64,000 nt of DNA from Anthopleura xanthogrammica. Lineage: Eukaryota > Cnidaria > Anthozoa > Actiniaria > Actiniidae. The notes beneath the pieces were generated by a model. That model was not told where the DNA came from. It made no database searches and saw nothing but the letters and a program-made list of their open reading frames with translations. The stretch is taken from assembly GCA_964019055.1 (NCBI GenBank), contig OZ025210.1:5512047-5576046 (forward strand). Reading direction: 5' to 3'. The translations under genes were made by a program, and so were the position numbers. This document shows positions 1 through 10,825 of the stretch, one piece after another (position 1 is the first letter of the stretch; each line of letters begins with the position of its first letter).

Positions 1-380
1 AATACTAAACATCTCAGCTGGTTTTTTTTTTGTTTTTTTTTGTTTGTTTCTCCAGAAAAAACTAACATCACTAAATAATTAAACAATTCCTTTTCGTTTT
101 CTTTGAAATCATTTTACTATGAAGTATCATTACTATGAATTAAGAATAGACAGAGAACGAACCGGTTGCTAGGAAGGAAGGTCTTTTAATGCTTACTAAC
201 AGTTTATTCATTAGTGTTTCTAATTATAGAGCGCGGTGTTTTATAATTTAAGGTGTTTAAAAATCACCTAAAATTATGCTGAGAAACCGAGAAAAAATTA
301 AAATATGGGGTTAAATTTTTCATGATTTTCACCGAATATCTTAGTGTTATTTTCGCGTATGTTTGATTGTGGTCTCTTAC
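1..380. other. Tektin intron (left edge)
   Basis: AT-rich sequence downstream of the tektin donor site (GT at 379-380, minus strand). A T-rich run lies at 23-42. No further tektin exon is recognisable before the window edge. Confidence 0.6.
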
Positions 381-1031
381 CTTGGATAAATGATTTTCTA
401 CACTATCGTGCACCAGGTCAATCTTTACTCTTCTCTCTCTAAATCCAAGGCACTGTTGAGCAATATTCAGAGGTCTTTCTGTCGCAGCCAAGGCTTTCTC
501 GAGTCGTCCAATAAAAGCTTGTAGGGCCCTGATCTCTGCTACTGTTTCATTGTGTTGTTTCTCAAGCTCGGCTTTCCAGTAGGATATATCATGAATTCGG
601 TTGTCAAGCTTCTTGTTCACATCCATTTGTGTGCGGTGTGTACGCAATGACGTCTCTGTGCGGAGCCTTGAGCATTCATCTCTGAGTCTTTCAGCTGTTG
701 CTCTCTCTTTCTCGCCAGAGGATACATTCAGTAGGTTCGAGGAACGCCATTGTTGGGGGCTGAACTTGTGAATTGCGCGTTGACTCACGGCTGTATAGGG
801 AAGATGTTCCAATCCACTGGAAGAGCCTTGTAGGATTTTAGAAGGGAATTCATAAGATCTTGAAAGCGTAATGGGTCTCATGGTATATGGAGTTGTGTGA
901 GGTCTGATTCCTTGGAAAGAAGCGGTATATGTTGTCTCGTACGGACCTCCTGTTGGCCGTAGATACGAAGGAGGATCAAATGAAGAAGAAGACAAATACT
1001 TCGCGGTCTCGACGAACGATTGCGTTGTCAT
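381..1031 (-). CDS. Tektin (tektin-3/5-like), first coding exon, partial
   Basis: Tektins are coiled-coil filament proteins of the A-tubule and doublet lumen in cilia and flagella. Reading from the ATG at 1031 the exon gives about 217 residues. A Tyr/Ser/Pro-rich head (1-85) is followed by FSPQQWRSSN, which matches the 'W..SN' start of the tektin rod, and then by heptad-rich helix with the tektin hallmark ALAATERPLNIAQQCL followed by IDLVHDSVE. This hallmark region resembles tektin-3 and tektin-5 more than tektin-1, -2 or -4. The exon ends at CCAAG|GTAAGA; bases 264-380 are intron read-through. The C-terminal half, with the conserved RPNVELCRD-type signature, must lie left of base 1. The paralogue assignment is less certain than the family. 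Confidence 0.9.
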
Positions 1032-1188
1032 TTTCCTAAAGAATTCTCAAGGACAAGTTAAGAAAAAAGAAAGGAATTCAACGAAGAAGCCCGAAAGAAC
1101 TCTATATTCTCCAAGTACAGCTTGCTCTGAGCTAAGGAATTTCTGTTTTCCGAAATCAGAGCTGTTTTATATCTCTAAGCGTCTGTCG

Positions 1189-1203
1189 TTGCCTAGTTAC
1201 CAC
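1189..1203 (-). promoter_or_regulatory. Possible RFX half-site pair upstream of tektin
   Basis: About 160 bp upstream of the tektin ATG lies GTTGCCTAGTTACC (plus strand), which reads GGTAACTAGGCAAC on the gene strand. GGCAAC is a good half of the X-box bound by RFX factors, which drive many ciliary genes. The second half is in direct rather than inverted orientation, so this is not a perfect X-box. Position and gene class make it plausible; function is inferred. Confidence 0.3.
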
Positions 1204-3302
1204 CGCCAGGCAAAACAACTAGTAGCGTCTATTGGTCGTCCAAGTGATTAAAGCTCACTATACGACTTGTGATTGGTTGATATTGACTTCCGGTTTCGGT
1301 CTTGGTGGATTTCCGGTGTAGAATGCTTCCACGTGTTTGGGTCTGTTTGTAGAAACACAAGAACGTAAGTTAGAAATTACGAAAATAAACGACCTTTTTA
1401 CTTTAAATTTTTCAAAATCGAGGGATTTGAGAAGCCAGATATAGCGAGAAAGCTCATACCAACAAAAATGGTTCTTATTAATCAAGTTAGTCAAAAAAAA
1501 TATTCGTTCATCATTGAAAGCAATTTTCAGTTGCATTGTTAGACCTTGTTAGTTTTAAAAATTAAGCACAGCATGAAAAGGATCATATGATCATATGAAA
1601 ATTTAGAGATGACTTTAAAATACACAAACTTTCTTAAACACTGTTTTGGCACATTGTTGTTGCAGCCTTGCAGTTTGGATTATTTTTGTTGTTCTTGCAA
1701 TTTTTCGTCAATTCAATGTTTTTTTGATAAACAATCTTTCTCGGATGTCTTAATTTTATTTATTTTTTGGTTATATGTTTAAACTTTAAATCTAAAATGT
1801 GTGTCGAAAACTGATAATCATGTATGTCTGAAGGCGTTTCAGAAAATTGTACAACGTAACAATTTTCATGATTAACACTCGTACTTATTTTCTGGAAGTT
1901 CTTACGTGAGATATTCGTTCTTCATTCTTTCATTCAACATTTTGAATGCAGACAAAAATTAACCATTTAAAAAAAAACAAGCAAAAAATTAAGATTACTT
2001 CAGAAAATACAAATCTTTCTCATTTAAGACACTTTGACATTTGAAAGTTTTAAGACCAAATTTTTGTTTATTTTTAATTATGCGACAAACTTTTCATTCT
2101 CGTTTCCATAGAAACTACAGAGTGGTGTCTCTTCCACTGACAAACCCTTTGTCTGTGACAATGAGTCCACTTAATACTATGCACTGATATACATCAAGGA
2201 AGTCTTTGTTTCATTTATGCTTCAAGTCTGTATCTTGGTTTTCATTGGACTTGTTAAGCCGGTTCATTATGAAGGTGCTAAGCCCTTAACACATGCTCCT
2301 TGATAATATAATTAACCAAAGCCATGCTGTGGAATTGATAGGCAAACACAAAATTACATGGTCTATGGTTTCTTAAGTTTAGCATCGTTGGGAAATTGAG
2401 GCATAGGTTGTCATGGAGATGGTGTTTTGATCCCTATTCCCCTTAAATTGTGCACTTATGATGCTTATTAGTATTACTCTACCGAATATCACTTTTCTTG
2501 TAAAATGAGTTTTGACCTATTTTACCTACAAATCAGACACTGACTTTGACGAGAGATACTTTGCTCTGTTGAATTAGGTCTGTGTGGAAAAAAAAATCAA
2601 TAGTTTCGACACGATTACAGCGTTAAGTCTTATGGATAACGAAACCTAGTATTTGTATGAAGCCATGACAACCAGTTGGTCAGGAAAGCCATCAAAGTGT
2701 AGATAAAAACAAGGAAGAAAGCGAAACTTAGCTTGATTTTGATCAACAATTAACATCGTCCCGTTGTCAATGCTGTACAATAAAGTACTAGATTCGACAC
2801 AGGATTACTGACTTCACATTATGGTGCCCGATACATGGACACTTTTAATTTTGTATACCCGAAAATAGCTTGCAAATTATCTTCGCCAACAGACTTAGAA
2901 AAACTTTTACTCTTAATATTCCATTGCAGTTCAAAATTTTTCGGAAGATAAGGTAGCAATCCATTCCAAACTACAGTAGGGATTACGTGAACAAAGAACG
3001 AAGAGCAAATATTACTGCAGTATGTATCTTCTTCTTGTGCCCTTTTAGTTGTAAAATATGTGAAATCTGTAGGACATCACCGGCAACAGTTCAACAAAGT
3101 TTTCGAAGTATACCAAGTCGCCACATTAGAATAATTTTTCCTCGAATTATAAATTCATGGGTGATAACTTTTATAATTACTAATGAAACTGAATGTTTAT
3201 TCAACTTGTACACATGTCTGGACGCCGGGACAAGTTGTCAAGCTTAATACCGAAAGTAAATATTCTATCACGAGAGCAAAATCGTGTCACGAATATGAGA
3301 TC
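1204..3302. other. Intergenic region without recognised gene
   Basis: About 2.1 kb of AT-rich sequence between tektin and the foldback element at 3303. Short open frames (for example 1258-1536 minus and 2987-3247 plus) show no family resemblance, no signal peptide and no splice-consistent partner, so none is called. A T/A-rich stretch lies at 1600-2100. Confidence 0.5.
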
Positions 3303-3513
3303 TTACAGCGCGACGCGCAAAAGTATGACTACATTTAATGTATTCGCATACTTCTATGCACGGGATTTTGTACTTTAAACAGACACATTTAATGCCAAGC
3401 TGTCTGGTTTTTCCAAATAAGGCTTGTAAAAACTCGTTTGGCAGCAAAAAACCTGTACATAGAAGTATGCGAATATATTAAAAGTGGTCATACTTTTGCG
3501 CGTCGCGCTGTAA
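3303..3513. mobile_element. Foldback MITE, ~60-bp inverted arms
   Basis: The left arm 3303-3362 starts TTACAGCGCGACGCGCAAAA and the right arm 3453-3513 is its near-perfect reverse complement, ending TTTTGCGCGTCGCGCTGTAA. The roughly 90-bp centre is unpaired. There is no coding capacity. The structure fits a non-autonomous DNA transposon. Confidence 0.75.
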
Positions 3514-4421
3514 ATGTGTATTTTACATTGCTATATAACCACAAAACCATAAAGATGCTCAACCAAAGCAGTGCGCAACTCAACAGCGTTGAGATATAAT
3601 ATTGCGCGCAATATTACTTCGCAGGCAATGTTGCTGTGGTAGGATCGTTTTGAACTTCAGCAACATTACGTACAATGATTTACATTGCGTCGTGTGATAT
3701 GGCTCGCAACATCGATTTCCTGCAACACTGCGCGCAAAGCTGCACCGTGCATCCGTAGCTTAAAAAAAGTTTGTGATTTAACTTTCTTGCACTATTGTAA
3801 TTTCATATTTTTTAACCTGCGCGCGAGGTGCATGCGGGTGAGCTGCGCGCGCTTTCCGTAGAATTGTCGTTCCATGCGCGTTTCTTTCAGTTCTAATTTC
3901 AAAAATTCCAATTCCATTTAGATCTGAAATAAATTAGAATTCAACCCTTTTTTTCTTACCTTAATGTACGTGAAATTCGTCTCTCGTAGATCTAATCGTA
4001 GCTCTTCCAAAAAGGAAGACAAGCAGGGAAAAGTTCGATCAGAAAATTTCACTTTACTAACCAATAATAATTTAATTTTCTAATCTTTATTACGTCATTC
4101 TAATTTCGATTACGTATTTTTAATTTTTTAATGTCACTTTGATATGCTCATTATATGACGTCACATACATGGATCTCAAATTCTTTAAGCTAGTCTTTGG
4201 CGAGAATTATTGGCAAATTTGATTAACGTTGCAAAATTGTAATGACTTATCATCAAAACTTTAATTTATTGATAATTGCGAGCGCTTTTTTATTATTCAT
4301 CAGTATTTAACCCATTATCGGTTTATTATTATCTACAAATATTTTTCATATTGCTATCGCCACATTTAAGACTTATGACTCATTCCCATGGCAACCTGTT
4401 TCTATAGCAACTTGATTTTGA
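3514..4421. other. Intergenic region with CpG-rich repeat debris
   Basis: Bases 3570-3870 are unusually rich in GCGC and GCAAC words (for example 'attgcgcgcaatatt' near 3601), resembling decayed DNA-transposon ends seen elsewhere in the window. Bases 3880-4400 are plain AT-rich sequence. A CCCATGGCAACC word at 4386-4397 looks like an RFX-type half palindrome but sits just beyond the stop codon of the next gene. Confidence 0.4.
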
Positions 4422-6746
4422 TTAGTAAGCCTCCACTTCATAGTTATCTGCATTATATCGTGCCCAGTCCTTCGATTGCTTCAGATCTTCACGGTTCTCT
4501 TTGGCCAGTTTCCCGAGGAAGTCGTACTGTGCATGCAAGTTTTGTTGCTTCATCTCCAGGGACTGCATGCGAAGTAGAACGTCTAAGTACCAGTCCGTCT
4601 CGCCATAATCAGTGGCTGGTTTTACTGACGTCACTTCCGCAGACTTTACACTAGACAATGTTTGCTTCTCCTCAATAGTTGTAGCAGAGGTCGTAGTCGT
4701 AGTAGTTTCCTTTGACGCTCTTTTCTCTGTGGATGGCTGAAAATAAGAAACAGGGAAGTTGTGAGAATTTTAAATAGTTATTGCTATATTTTACAACCAT
4801 GCATCAATCCCCATAAAGGCCCTGTTAATTTGTGCAATTTTCTTAGCAACTTGTCTCGCAATGCTTGAAAATGTAGTGTTGCAGGTTGCCAAGGTGAGGT
4901 GTTGCACTGCAAACATTTTGCAACTACTTGAAAAATATGCCTTAAAATTGCGAGAAACGTTGTTGGAGGGGTGATACACTGTGCAATGTTGAATTGCCAG
5001 TTGCTGCCACAACTCGTAAACAATCAACTTTTTCTGTTCCTTCGTTTGCGCATGTGTCGCAAAAATGAAAAACAGGCGTTACCTTGGTTACACCAGAGGA
5101 AGATCTGTTTGAAGATGACTTGGTCTTGGGAGATCTAGAGTCCAAAGTCTGCAGCGAAAAATGCTAAAATTAAAAACGCATAAGAGAATAAAAACATGTT
5201 CAACTTTGAACATACCTTGACTGAACAAACAGGCGTTGAAGCTTCGGGTTTGAATTCGCTTTGAAAAGTTTTCTTCGTCACGGTAAAGAGATAAAAACAA
5301 GGTAAATATATTGGGTTTGTAAATTGAAATTTTGTCTATGAATTCTTCGTCTGTTCTTACCCGTTTTGCTGCTGTTGGTAGCGAAGATTTTTCAAACTCT
5401 GGGAGCCCTTTGGAAGAATTAACCTGAAATAACAAAATAGGCACAATAATAATGAGAATGATGTTATATGGGAAAAGTTTAAAATGCGTACGTGGTCTGA
5501 TTGCGCATTATTTGCGCAGCGCACATGATAGGTAAATTTGCGCGCCTAGGAAGAAATGGTATTTTCAGAAGAAGAAGAAGAAGAAATGCTTTCGGCTGAC
5601 AGACAAGTTGAAATATACGTAGAGATTATTGTAAGTTTTTTTTCAACTTCGTGCAACGCCGCTACGCGCAACGAAAAAAATTGGGAGACAACCCCTGTTA
5701 TAATGTGCAATTCTCCAGCAACGTGTCTCGCAACGGCGCACGGTATGGAAAACGACAAGTTACTGGGGAAATTGCACAGTGTAACAGGGCCTTAAGGGGC
5801 CGGCTCTTTCGTGAGGTTTCCTCCACACGCACTACCACTACTGACATTTTATATTTGCAACAAACAACACTCAACTCACATGTTGATCTTTACGGAGGGA
5901 GGAAACCGGAGAACCGGAGAAAACCCTCGTAGCACATGAGAGAACTACACATCAAACAAACTCAACTCACATGTGCGGTTCTCTCTAGAATCGTACCTGC
6001 GACCCCAGGCATGAACTACAAAGCGGTGAGAGACAGCGAAGTAGCAGCACATGCAAGCCATGCCCCCCGAATATCACGATTATAGGTGTCTAGAAACTGA
6101 ACTTCATCACTTGCATGACTGGTAAGGAATGTCTTTGTGAAAAATTTAGGTCCGCAACCTCATTAATGTCTAACGTCACACAACTCGTAAATAATCAACT
6201 TTTTCTGTTCCTTTGTTTAACGCGCATGTGTCGCAAAACTGAAAAAAGGCGTTACCTTGGTTACACCAGAGGAAGAACTTTTTGAAAACGACTTGGTCTT
6301 GGGAGATCTAGAGTCCAAAGTCTGCAGCGAAAAATGCTAAAATTTAATTAAAAACGCATAAGAGAATAAAAACATGTTCAATTTTGAACATACCTTGACT
6401 GAACAAACAGGCGTTGAAGCTTCGGGTTTGAATTCGCTTTGAAAAGTTTTCTTCGTCACGATAAAGAGATAAAAACAAGGTAAATATATTGGGTTTGTAA
6501 ATTGAAATTTTGTCTGTAAATTCAGTCTTCGTCTGTTCTTACCCGTTTTGCTGCTGTTGGTGGCGAAGATTTTTCAAACTCTGGGAGCCCTTTGGAAGGA
6601 TTAACCTGAAATAACAAAATAGGCACAATAATAATGAGAATGATGTTATATGGGAAAAGTTTAAAATGCGTACGTGGTCTGATTGCGCATTATTTGAGCA
6701 GCGCACATGATAGGTAAATTTGCGCGCCTAGAAAGAAATGGTATTT

Positions 6747-6777
<31 letters not shown>

Positions 6778-8382
6778 AAGAAGAAGAAGAAGAAGAAGAA
6801 GAAGAAGAAGAAGAAGAAGAAGAAGAAGAAGAAGAAGAAGAAGAAGAAGAAGAAGGTGAAATGCTTTCGGCTCACAGACAAGCTAAAATATACGTAGAGA
6901 TTATTGTAAGTTCTTTTTCAGCAGTTTTCGCTCTCCATTACCTACAATAGCAGGAGTGATAAATATAACAATTATGAACTACCTATACCTTTGGTTGTTG
7001 TACATCACGGCTATTGTAACTCTTCGACCATGACCCGTCTCCATGGCCACTGCTCGTACTCAGTTCTTCAAAATAAGACCTACTGCTATGAAAAGAGGTA
7101 TTTTTATGGCCTTCATTTTTCAGTTCTGGTTCTTTGCGGTTTGAAGATGTGGATTTGGTCAGCTGATAGTAAGTTCCAGAGGATTTCTGTTCTGTTTGTC
7201 TGTAAGATTGCGAAGCTTCGGTGTGGTACGTTTTAGAGGAACGGACATGCTGCTGCTTCGGGGATGAGTTGTTTTGGGACTAGAAAAAAAATCGATTAAC
7301 TGTTACTATGGCAATAATAACTCGACTCTCTAAGATATCTCAGAACCAAGCATTTGAATGGCTTCCAATGCTATTCTTTCGCTGAAAGAAGAAAAATTAA
7401 AACTAAAAAAATGAGTAACTACATTGACAGATACTTGTTATCGATCGAGTTTGAGCTGTGAAAAACCTCGATAATGAAATCTCAGCATATTTTTCTTACC
7501 AAAACTGAATAAAAACGACTTTGGTGAGTCTTTCTTCGATACATTGAGTCCTCTATCGGGCGGTTCTTTGAAGCGTACGAGAAAGGAAACAATGAAACGA
7601 AAACTTCCAACTTCGAAATCATGTCCAAGTGAACTAATAGCTACAAAACAGGTGCAACATCTTTCCTCAATTTTCTAAGGTGTCATTTTAGGAATTCTTT
7701 AATCTCGTCAATTCAGACAAATCACTTTCTTTTAAGCCAGAAAAAGCGTTAAGAAATATTAACATTACTATTTAGAAGACCAATAAGAATAAATCAACTA
7801 AAAATTATAGGATTTCCGATAAATTGTGGTTGCACGAATTGTGATGATACTGACACTTTATACTTCCTTTGACAATCAATTATGAATTACCTAAACTTTT
7901 CAAAAAAAATTCATGGCGAGATAAATTTTTTGATAGCGATAAAAAGAAAATTGGGTGCAAAGTGTGCAGTTTATTTTAAAAAACCGTAAAATTACGAAAA
8001 GCTGGAACGTTATGTGGAAAAGTCATTATTTTTCTATCGATGGAATGGTCGCATACTGAAGAGCATTCGAAACTTGCGAATTTAGACAAAAATCTCGGGC
8101 GTTGAAAATATGTTTATAAAGAACGAAAGCAGAAGAGCCGATCAGTGATCTTAAGAGAATTCTGCATAAGCTAGAAAGACTTTTTCGAAGATTTTCGACC
8201 TACCTTTGAATGAGGTTTTGATTTCGTCGATTGATTGTTACCAAAATCCACCTATATTTTAGAATTCCGAGAAAAAAATATTTAGAAAAAAAGCAAAAGT
8301 TTAAATTCCGTCATTTAGTCTCCAATTTTACCGTTAAAGTTGAAATATAAGTGGCGATTCCTTCTTGCTTTCTTCGTTTCAT
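4422..8382 (-). CDS. Unrecognised Ser/Lys-rich protein with short C-terminal coiled coil (11 exons, 380 aa)
   Basis: I do not recognise this gene. Exons (minus, in coding order): 8332-8382, 8204-8251, 7500-7565, 6989-7279, 6543-6605, 6394-6450, 6256-6321, 5361-5423, 5216-5272, 5083-5148, 4422-4736. Every exon is a multiple of three and every intron is phase 0 with GT/AG ends. The protein starts MKRRKQEGIATYISTLT. It has a long polar Ser/Lys/Gln region (residues ~18-275) without predicted fold, then a helical C-terminus around WYLDVLLRMQSLEMKQQN that ends YNADNYEVEAY. No signal peptide or membrane span. A 62-residue unit (exons of 21, 19 and 22 codons) occurs twice in tandem, the middle exon being identical at the DNA level. 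The neighbouring tektin hints at a cytoskeletal or ciliary role, but that is only context. The 7500-7565 and 19-codon exons rest on weak AAG-type acceptors. Confidence 0.65.
4812..5030. mobile_element. Decayed MITE with 'GGCCCTGTTA' ends
   Basis: The sequence AAGGCCCTGTTAATTTGTGC at 4815 is repeated, inverted, at 5760-5797 (GCACAGTGTAACAGGGCCTT). Both are followed inward by 'GCAATTTTC..AGCAACTTGTC'-like words. These are copies of one non-autonomous element lying in introns of the Ser/Lys-rich gene. Confidence 0.45.
5015..5645. repeat. Tandem segmental duplication, copy 1 (three exons)
   Basis: Near-identical to 6180-6925. It carries exons 5083-5148, 5216-5272 and 5361-5423 with their introns and a short (GAA)n near 5567-5585. 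The two copies differ by scattered substitutions and small indels, plus a large (GAA)n expansion in copy 2. Confidence 0.9.
5646..5797. mobile_element. Decayed MITE between the two duplicate blocks
   Basis: Ends in GCACAGTGTAACAGGGCCTT, the inverted counterpart of the element at 4812-5030. It contains internal 'GCAACGTGTCTCGCAACG' words also found there. It separates the duplicated exon blocks. Confidence 0.4.
5885..6060 (-). mobile_element. tRNA-derived SINE fragment (family 1)
   Basis: Contains, inverted, the GGAGGGAGGAAAACCGGAGAA and ACTCACATGTG...GACCCCAG..GTGAGAG words that define the SINE family best seen at 37066-37313. Box A and the 3' end are degraded. Confidence 0.5.
6180..6925. 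repeat. Tandem segmental duplication, copy 2 (three exons)
   Basis: Second copy of the block at 5015-5645, holding exons 6256-6321, 6394-6450 and 6543-6605. All splice sites are intact, so the block is predicted to stay in frame in the protein. Confidence 0.9.
6748..6855. repeat. (GAA)n / (TTC)n microsatellite, ~36 units
   Basis: A pure GAA run in an intron of the Ser/Lys-rich gene. The equivalent site in duplicate copy 1 has only about 6 units, so this is a copy-specific expansion. Confidence 0.95.
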
Positions 8383-8819
8383 TTTGGGCTTGAATTTTGA
8401 GCTCTTTGCAGACCAGTGAAGATAGGAATGTTTTGTGATTTGAACTCGCTTGTGTTTACAAATGTGGTATTTTTATCTGCAGGTAGATGAAAGCTGATTT
8501 AACGCGGGACCCAAAACAAATCTTAGTAAACTTTCATTCAAATAAGACATCAGTCCATTGAAGGTTTAATGTAGTTTATTCTCAGAAAATTAAGCTAAAA
8601 ATTTGTGCATTTTACTCGTGTCCCTTCTCGGAAAATCAAGTAAATTCCTATCTTCAATTCTTTTCAATAAAGAGAAGATAAGCTAAGAAACATTGTACGA
8701 GCTATAGCAACAATTAAAGCATGGTTAACGGAGGGATACAGTATCGTAGTGGACCTTAGCATATACAAAGTGGAACAGTTCACTAAAGGGGGACTGAAGC
8801 ATTATGCCAACCCACAGAT

Positions 8820-8965
8820 TGGAATTTATGATGCTAGGTTTGCAGAGGGAGGAAAACCGGAGAACCCAAGGGAGAGAGAGAACTAACAAACTCTACTCAT
8901 ATTATAGTGAGTCCAGGAATTGAACCGAGACCCCAGAGGTGAGAGGCAAGTGTAAAAGGTATACC
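8820..8965 (-). mobile_element. tRNA-derived SINE (family 1), 5' half
   Basis: Reverse-complement copy. The box-B-like GGTTCAATTCC reads from 8918-8928, and the GAGGTGAGAGGCAAGTG complement of the anticodon region follows at 8935-8953. The GGAGGAAAACCGGAGAACCC word lies at 8848-8867. Confidence 0.65.
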
Positions 8966-9546
8966 TTGAATACCTCATAACAAAAAATCATCAAAAGCAA
9001 GTGAAATGACATTTAATGTTAATCATAAAATAATAAGGTGAGTGGAACTTTACAAACAGCATAAATATCTTACATGGCAAAGATGATTCATACACTCTGT
9101 CACTACCATGCACATAATTATACAATTGCTATGGCAACAAAGTAGGTTATGGTGGATGTCAATCAAAGTGTTTCCATGGGAATGTGTCCTTGAATACTTT
9201 GTTTCTTGACCAACATCCCAACATCCATCAAAACTTACTTTGACATGATGATGTCGGACTATCCAAATTATTGAGTAAAAAAGAAGAAATTGGTAGAGAG
9301 CTCAATGTCTCATGAATGTACATCAATTGGTATATATGAAGTTGGTACCAAGTTCAATGCATCATGGTTAGCTTAATATGATTTAAGATACACCTGATTT
9401 TTTATTTTCACATTTCAGACCTTGTGTTGTTCCCTTGAGCATTATGTCTTTCTTTACTGGTTTGAGTAGTGATGACATTCAAAAAGTACCTTTTTCCAAA
9501 GGTATGAATTTACCCTAACCTTAAATTTCTCCTCACTAGAAGGCAT
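8966..9546. other. Intergenic sequence, no gene seen
   Basis: AT-rich sequence. A fragment at about 9405-9470 (CACATTTCAGACCTTGTG) is the left end of the palindromic MITE family described at 13661-13845. Nothing else is recognisable. Confidence 0.4.
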
Positions 9547-9711
9547 AGAGTGGCATAGTGGTAATGCACATGCCTCTCTCCTCTGAGTTCTCAGGTTTGA
9601 TTCCTAGCTAGACTTGGCACCACAAGGGCCAGATTGGAAAAAAGACAATGTTCTTTATCTGTTTAATAACCCTAATAAAGATTAATTGATTGATTATTTG
9701 ATTGATTGATT
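9547..9711 (+). mobile_element. tRNA-derived SINE (family 2) with (GATT)n tail
   Basis: Starts AGTGGCATAGTGGTAATGCA (box A-like) and has GGTTTGATTCC (box B) at 9595-9605. The body differs from family 1 and ends in TGATTGATTGATTGATTAG repeats. The 3' part of a family 1 SINE follows immediately (9712-9855), so the two elements are nested or joined. Confidence 0.65.
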
Positions 9712-9855
9712 GATTAGGGTTTTTCAGGTATCATCCTTGATTCAAGGGTTTTCTCCAGGTTCTCAAGTTTTCTTCCCTCAACAAAACCTAACACACTAAA
9801 TTCCAGCTGGTGCCCTGACGTAGCTAAGCCCAGAGGTTGTCTAATGGTTTGATAA
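9712..9855 (+). mobile_element. SINE family 1, 3' half
   Basis: Contains the GATTCAAGGGTTTTCTCCAGG, CCTAACACACTAAATTCCAG and GCCCAGAGGTTGT words in the order found in full-length family 1 copies. Its 5' half is missing or displaced by the family 2 insertion. Confidence 0.6.
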
Positions 9856-10033
9856 AATTTGACATTTTTTTCGTAAAGGGGAAGACACAAAATCTGAAAT
9901 GGGAAAACATCATGAAAGCCAAAATAATCCCATCTCTTTTTTTTCTGGACATGTTTTCTAAAAAGCATACTGTTGTTTCATTTTATGTGGATCTATTCTT
10001 GACAATCTTCAAGGTTACTCTTCAGAAGTCCAT

Positions 10034-10825
10034 TTAACTGCTTCCTCCTCCTCCTCCTTCACCTTGCTCAGGCTGTTGTGATGTCATCAACATGAAGATC
10101 ACCACAGGGACAATATACATCCAATACTTGGCCAAAAATGAGCGATTATCTTTACCCTTGCCGGAAGCTTGCTCTGCTTTCTCCTTCTCTATCCTTTGAA
10201 CGTATGTCTGAGTGTCGGGGAGAGCTCCAGGAGCTTGGTTTAGGATGTTGATTGTGGTGTTGAAATAGGCCGGTAGCCATCCTGCTCCACGTACTTTGCC
10301 TTCACATTGAGACACAGGTACTCTGAGTCCTATACCATAGATATATCCTAGATGATCAACAGCTATTGTAATCGTCTCTGTAAGTTTAGATTCGTATAAA
10401 GCACAAGCTCTAACGTAGGTAGAGACGAACTTATTTTCATCTTTCTCACTCGTTCCAAAATGCGTAGGGACTCGTATACGGTAGTAGACATCTTCCTTGC
10501 TCTGAGCCATCTCTTTGATATGTCGTAGCTCTTCTTTCGTCAACTGGTCTCGTTGATAAAAGACTCCTGTTTGTTGCTTCAAAGAGCGTAAAGAGATTGT
10601 GCCACGGGGCTTGAAGTCGGGGCCGTCGGAGTTCTCTTTCAAAGCGTGTTCCACTGTAATAACCAATTCATCGAGTTTGGGTACAATTTCTGCGTCAGAT
10701 TTTTTACTACTCACTACATTGGAATATAAAATGACTACTACTAATGATAATAACACCAAATAAGATAGAAATTTCGCACTAGAAAGTAAAGGCAATGTAG
10801 CCCTTGTGTTTCTGTGGGCCGCCAT
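10034..10825 (-). CDS. EMC10: ER membrane protein complex subunit 10 (EMC10), intronless
   Basis: EMC10 is the lumenal/membrane subunit of the ER membrane protein complex that inserts transmembrane proteins. The single exon encodes 263 aa, close to the ~260 aa of animal EMC10. A hydrophobic N-terminal signal lies at residues ~18-38 (LSYLVLLSLVVVILYSN). It is followed by the lumenal beta-sandwich (KPRGTISLRSLKQQTGVFYQ, FVSTYVRACALYESKLTE, GYIYGIGLRVP), a linker, and a C-terminal membrane helix (YWMYIVPVVIFMLM) with a Gly-rich tail QGEGGGGGSS. One Asn-X-Thr site (FNTTINI) is visible. The gene is divergent from eIF3f with about 550 bp between start codons, so the two may share a promoter. The absence of introns is unusual beside its intron-rich neighbours, though no target-site or poly(A) sign of retroposition is visible. 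Confidence 0.93.
   Translation of the reverse strand: MAAHRNTRATLPLLSSAKFLSYLVLLSLVVVILYSNVVSSKKSDAEIVPKLDELVITVEHALKENSDGPDFKPRGTISLRSLKQQTGVFYQRDQLTKEELRHIKEMAQSKEDVYYRIRVPTHFGTSEKDENKFVSTYVRACALYESKLTETITIAVDHLGYIYGIGLRVPVSQCEGKVRGAGWLPAYFNTTINILNQAPGALPDTQTYVQRIEKEKAEQASGKGKDNRSFLAKYWMYIVPVVIFMLMTSQQPEQGEGGGGGSS

Noticed and set aside
1258..1536. 92-aa minus frame between tektin and the next gene
   Set aside because: Low-complexity AT-derived composition and no recognisable motif.
6690..6881. Poly-Phe frame
   Set aside because: Translation of the (TTC)n run.
9714..9968. 84-aa minus frame upstream of EMC10
   Set aside because: Half of it is SINE sequence, and it has no plausible domain.
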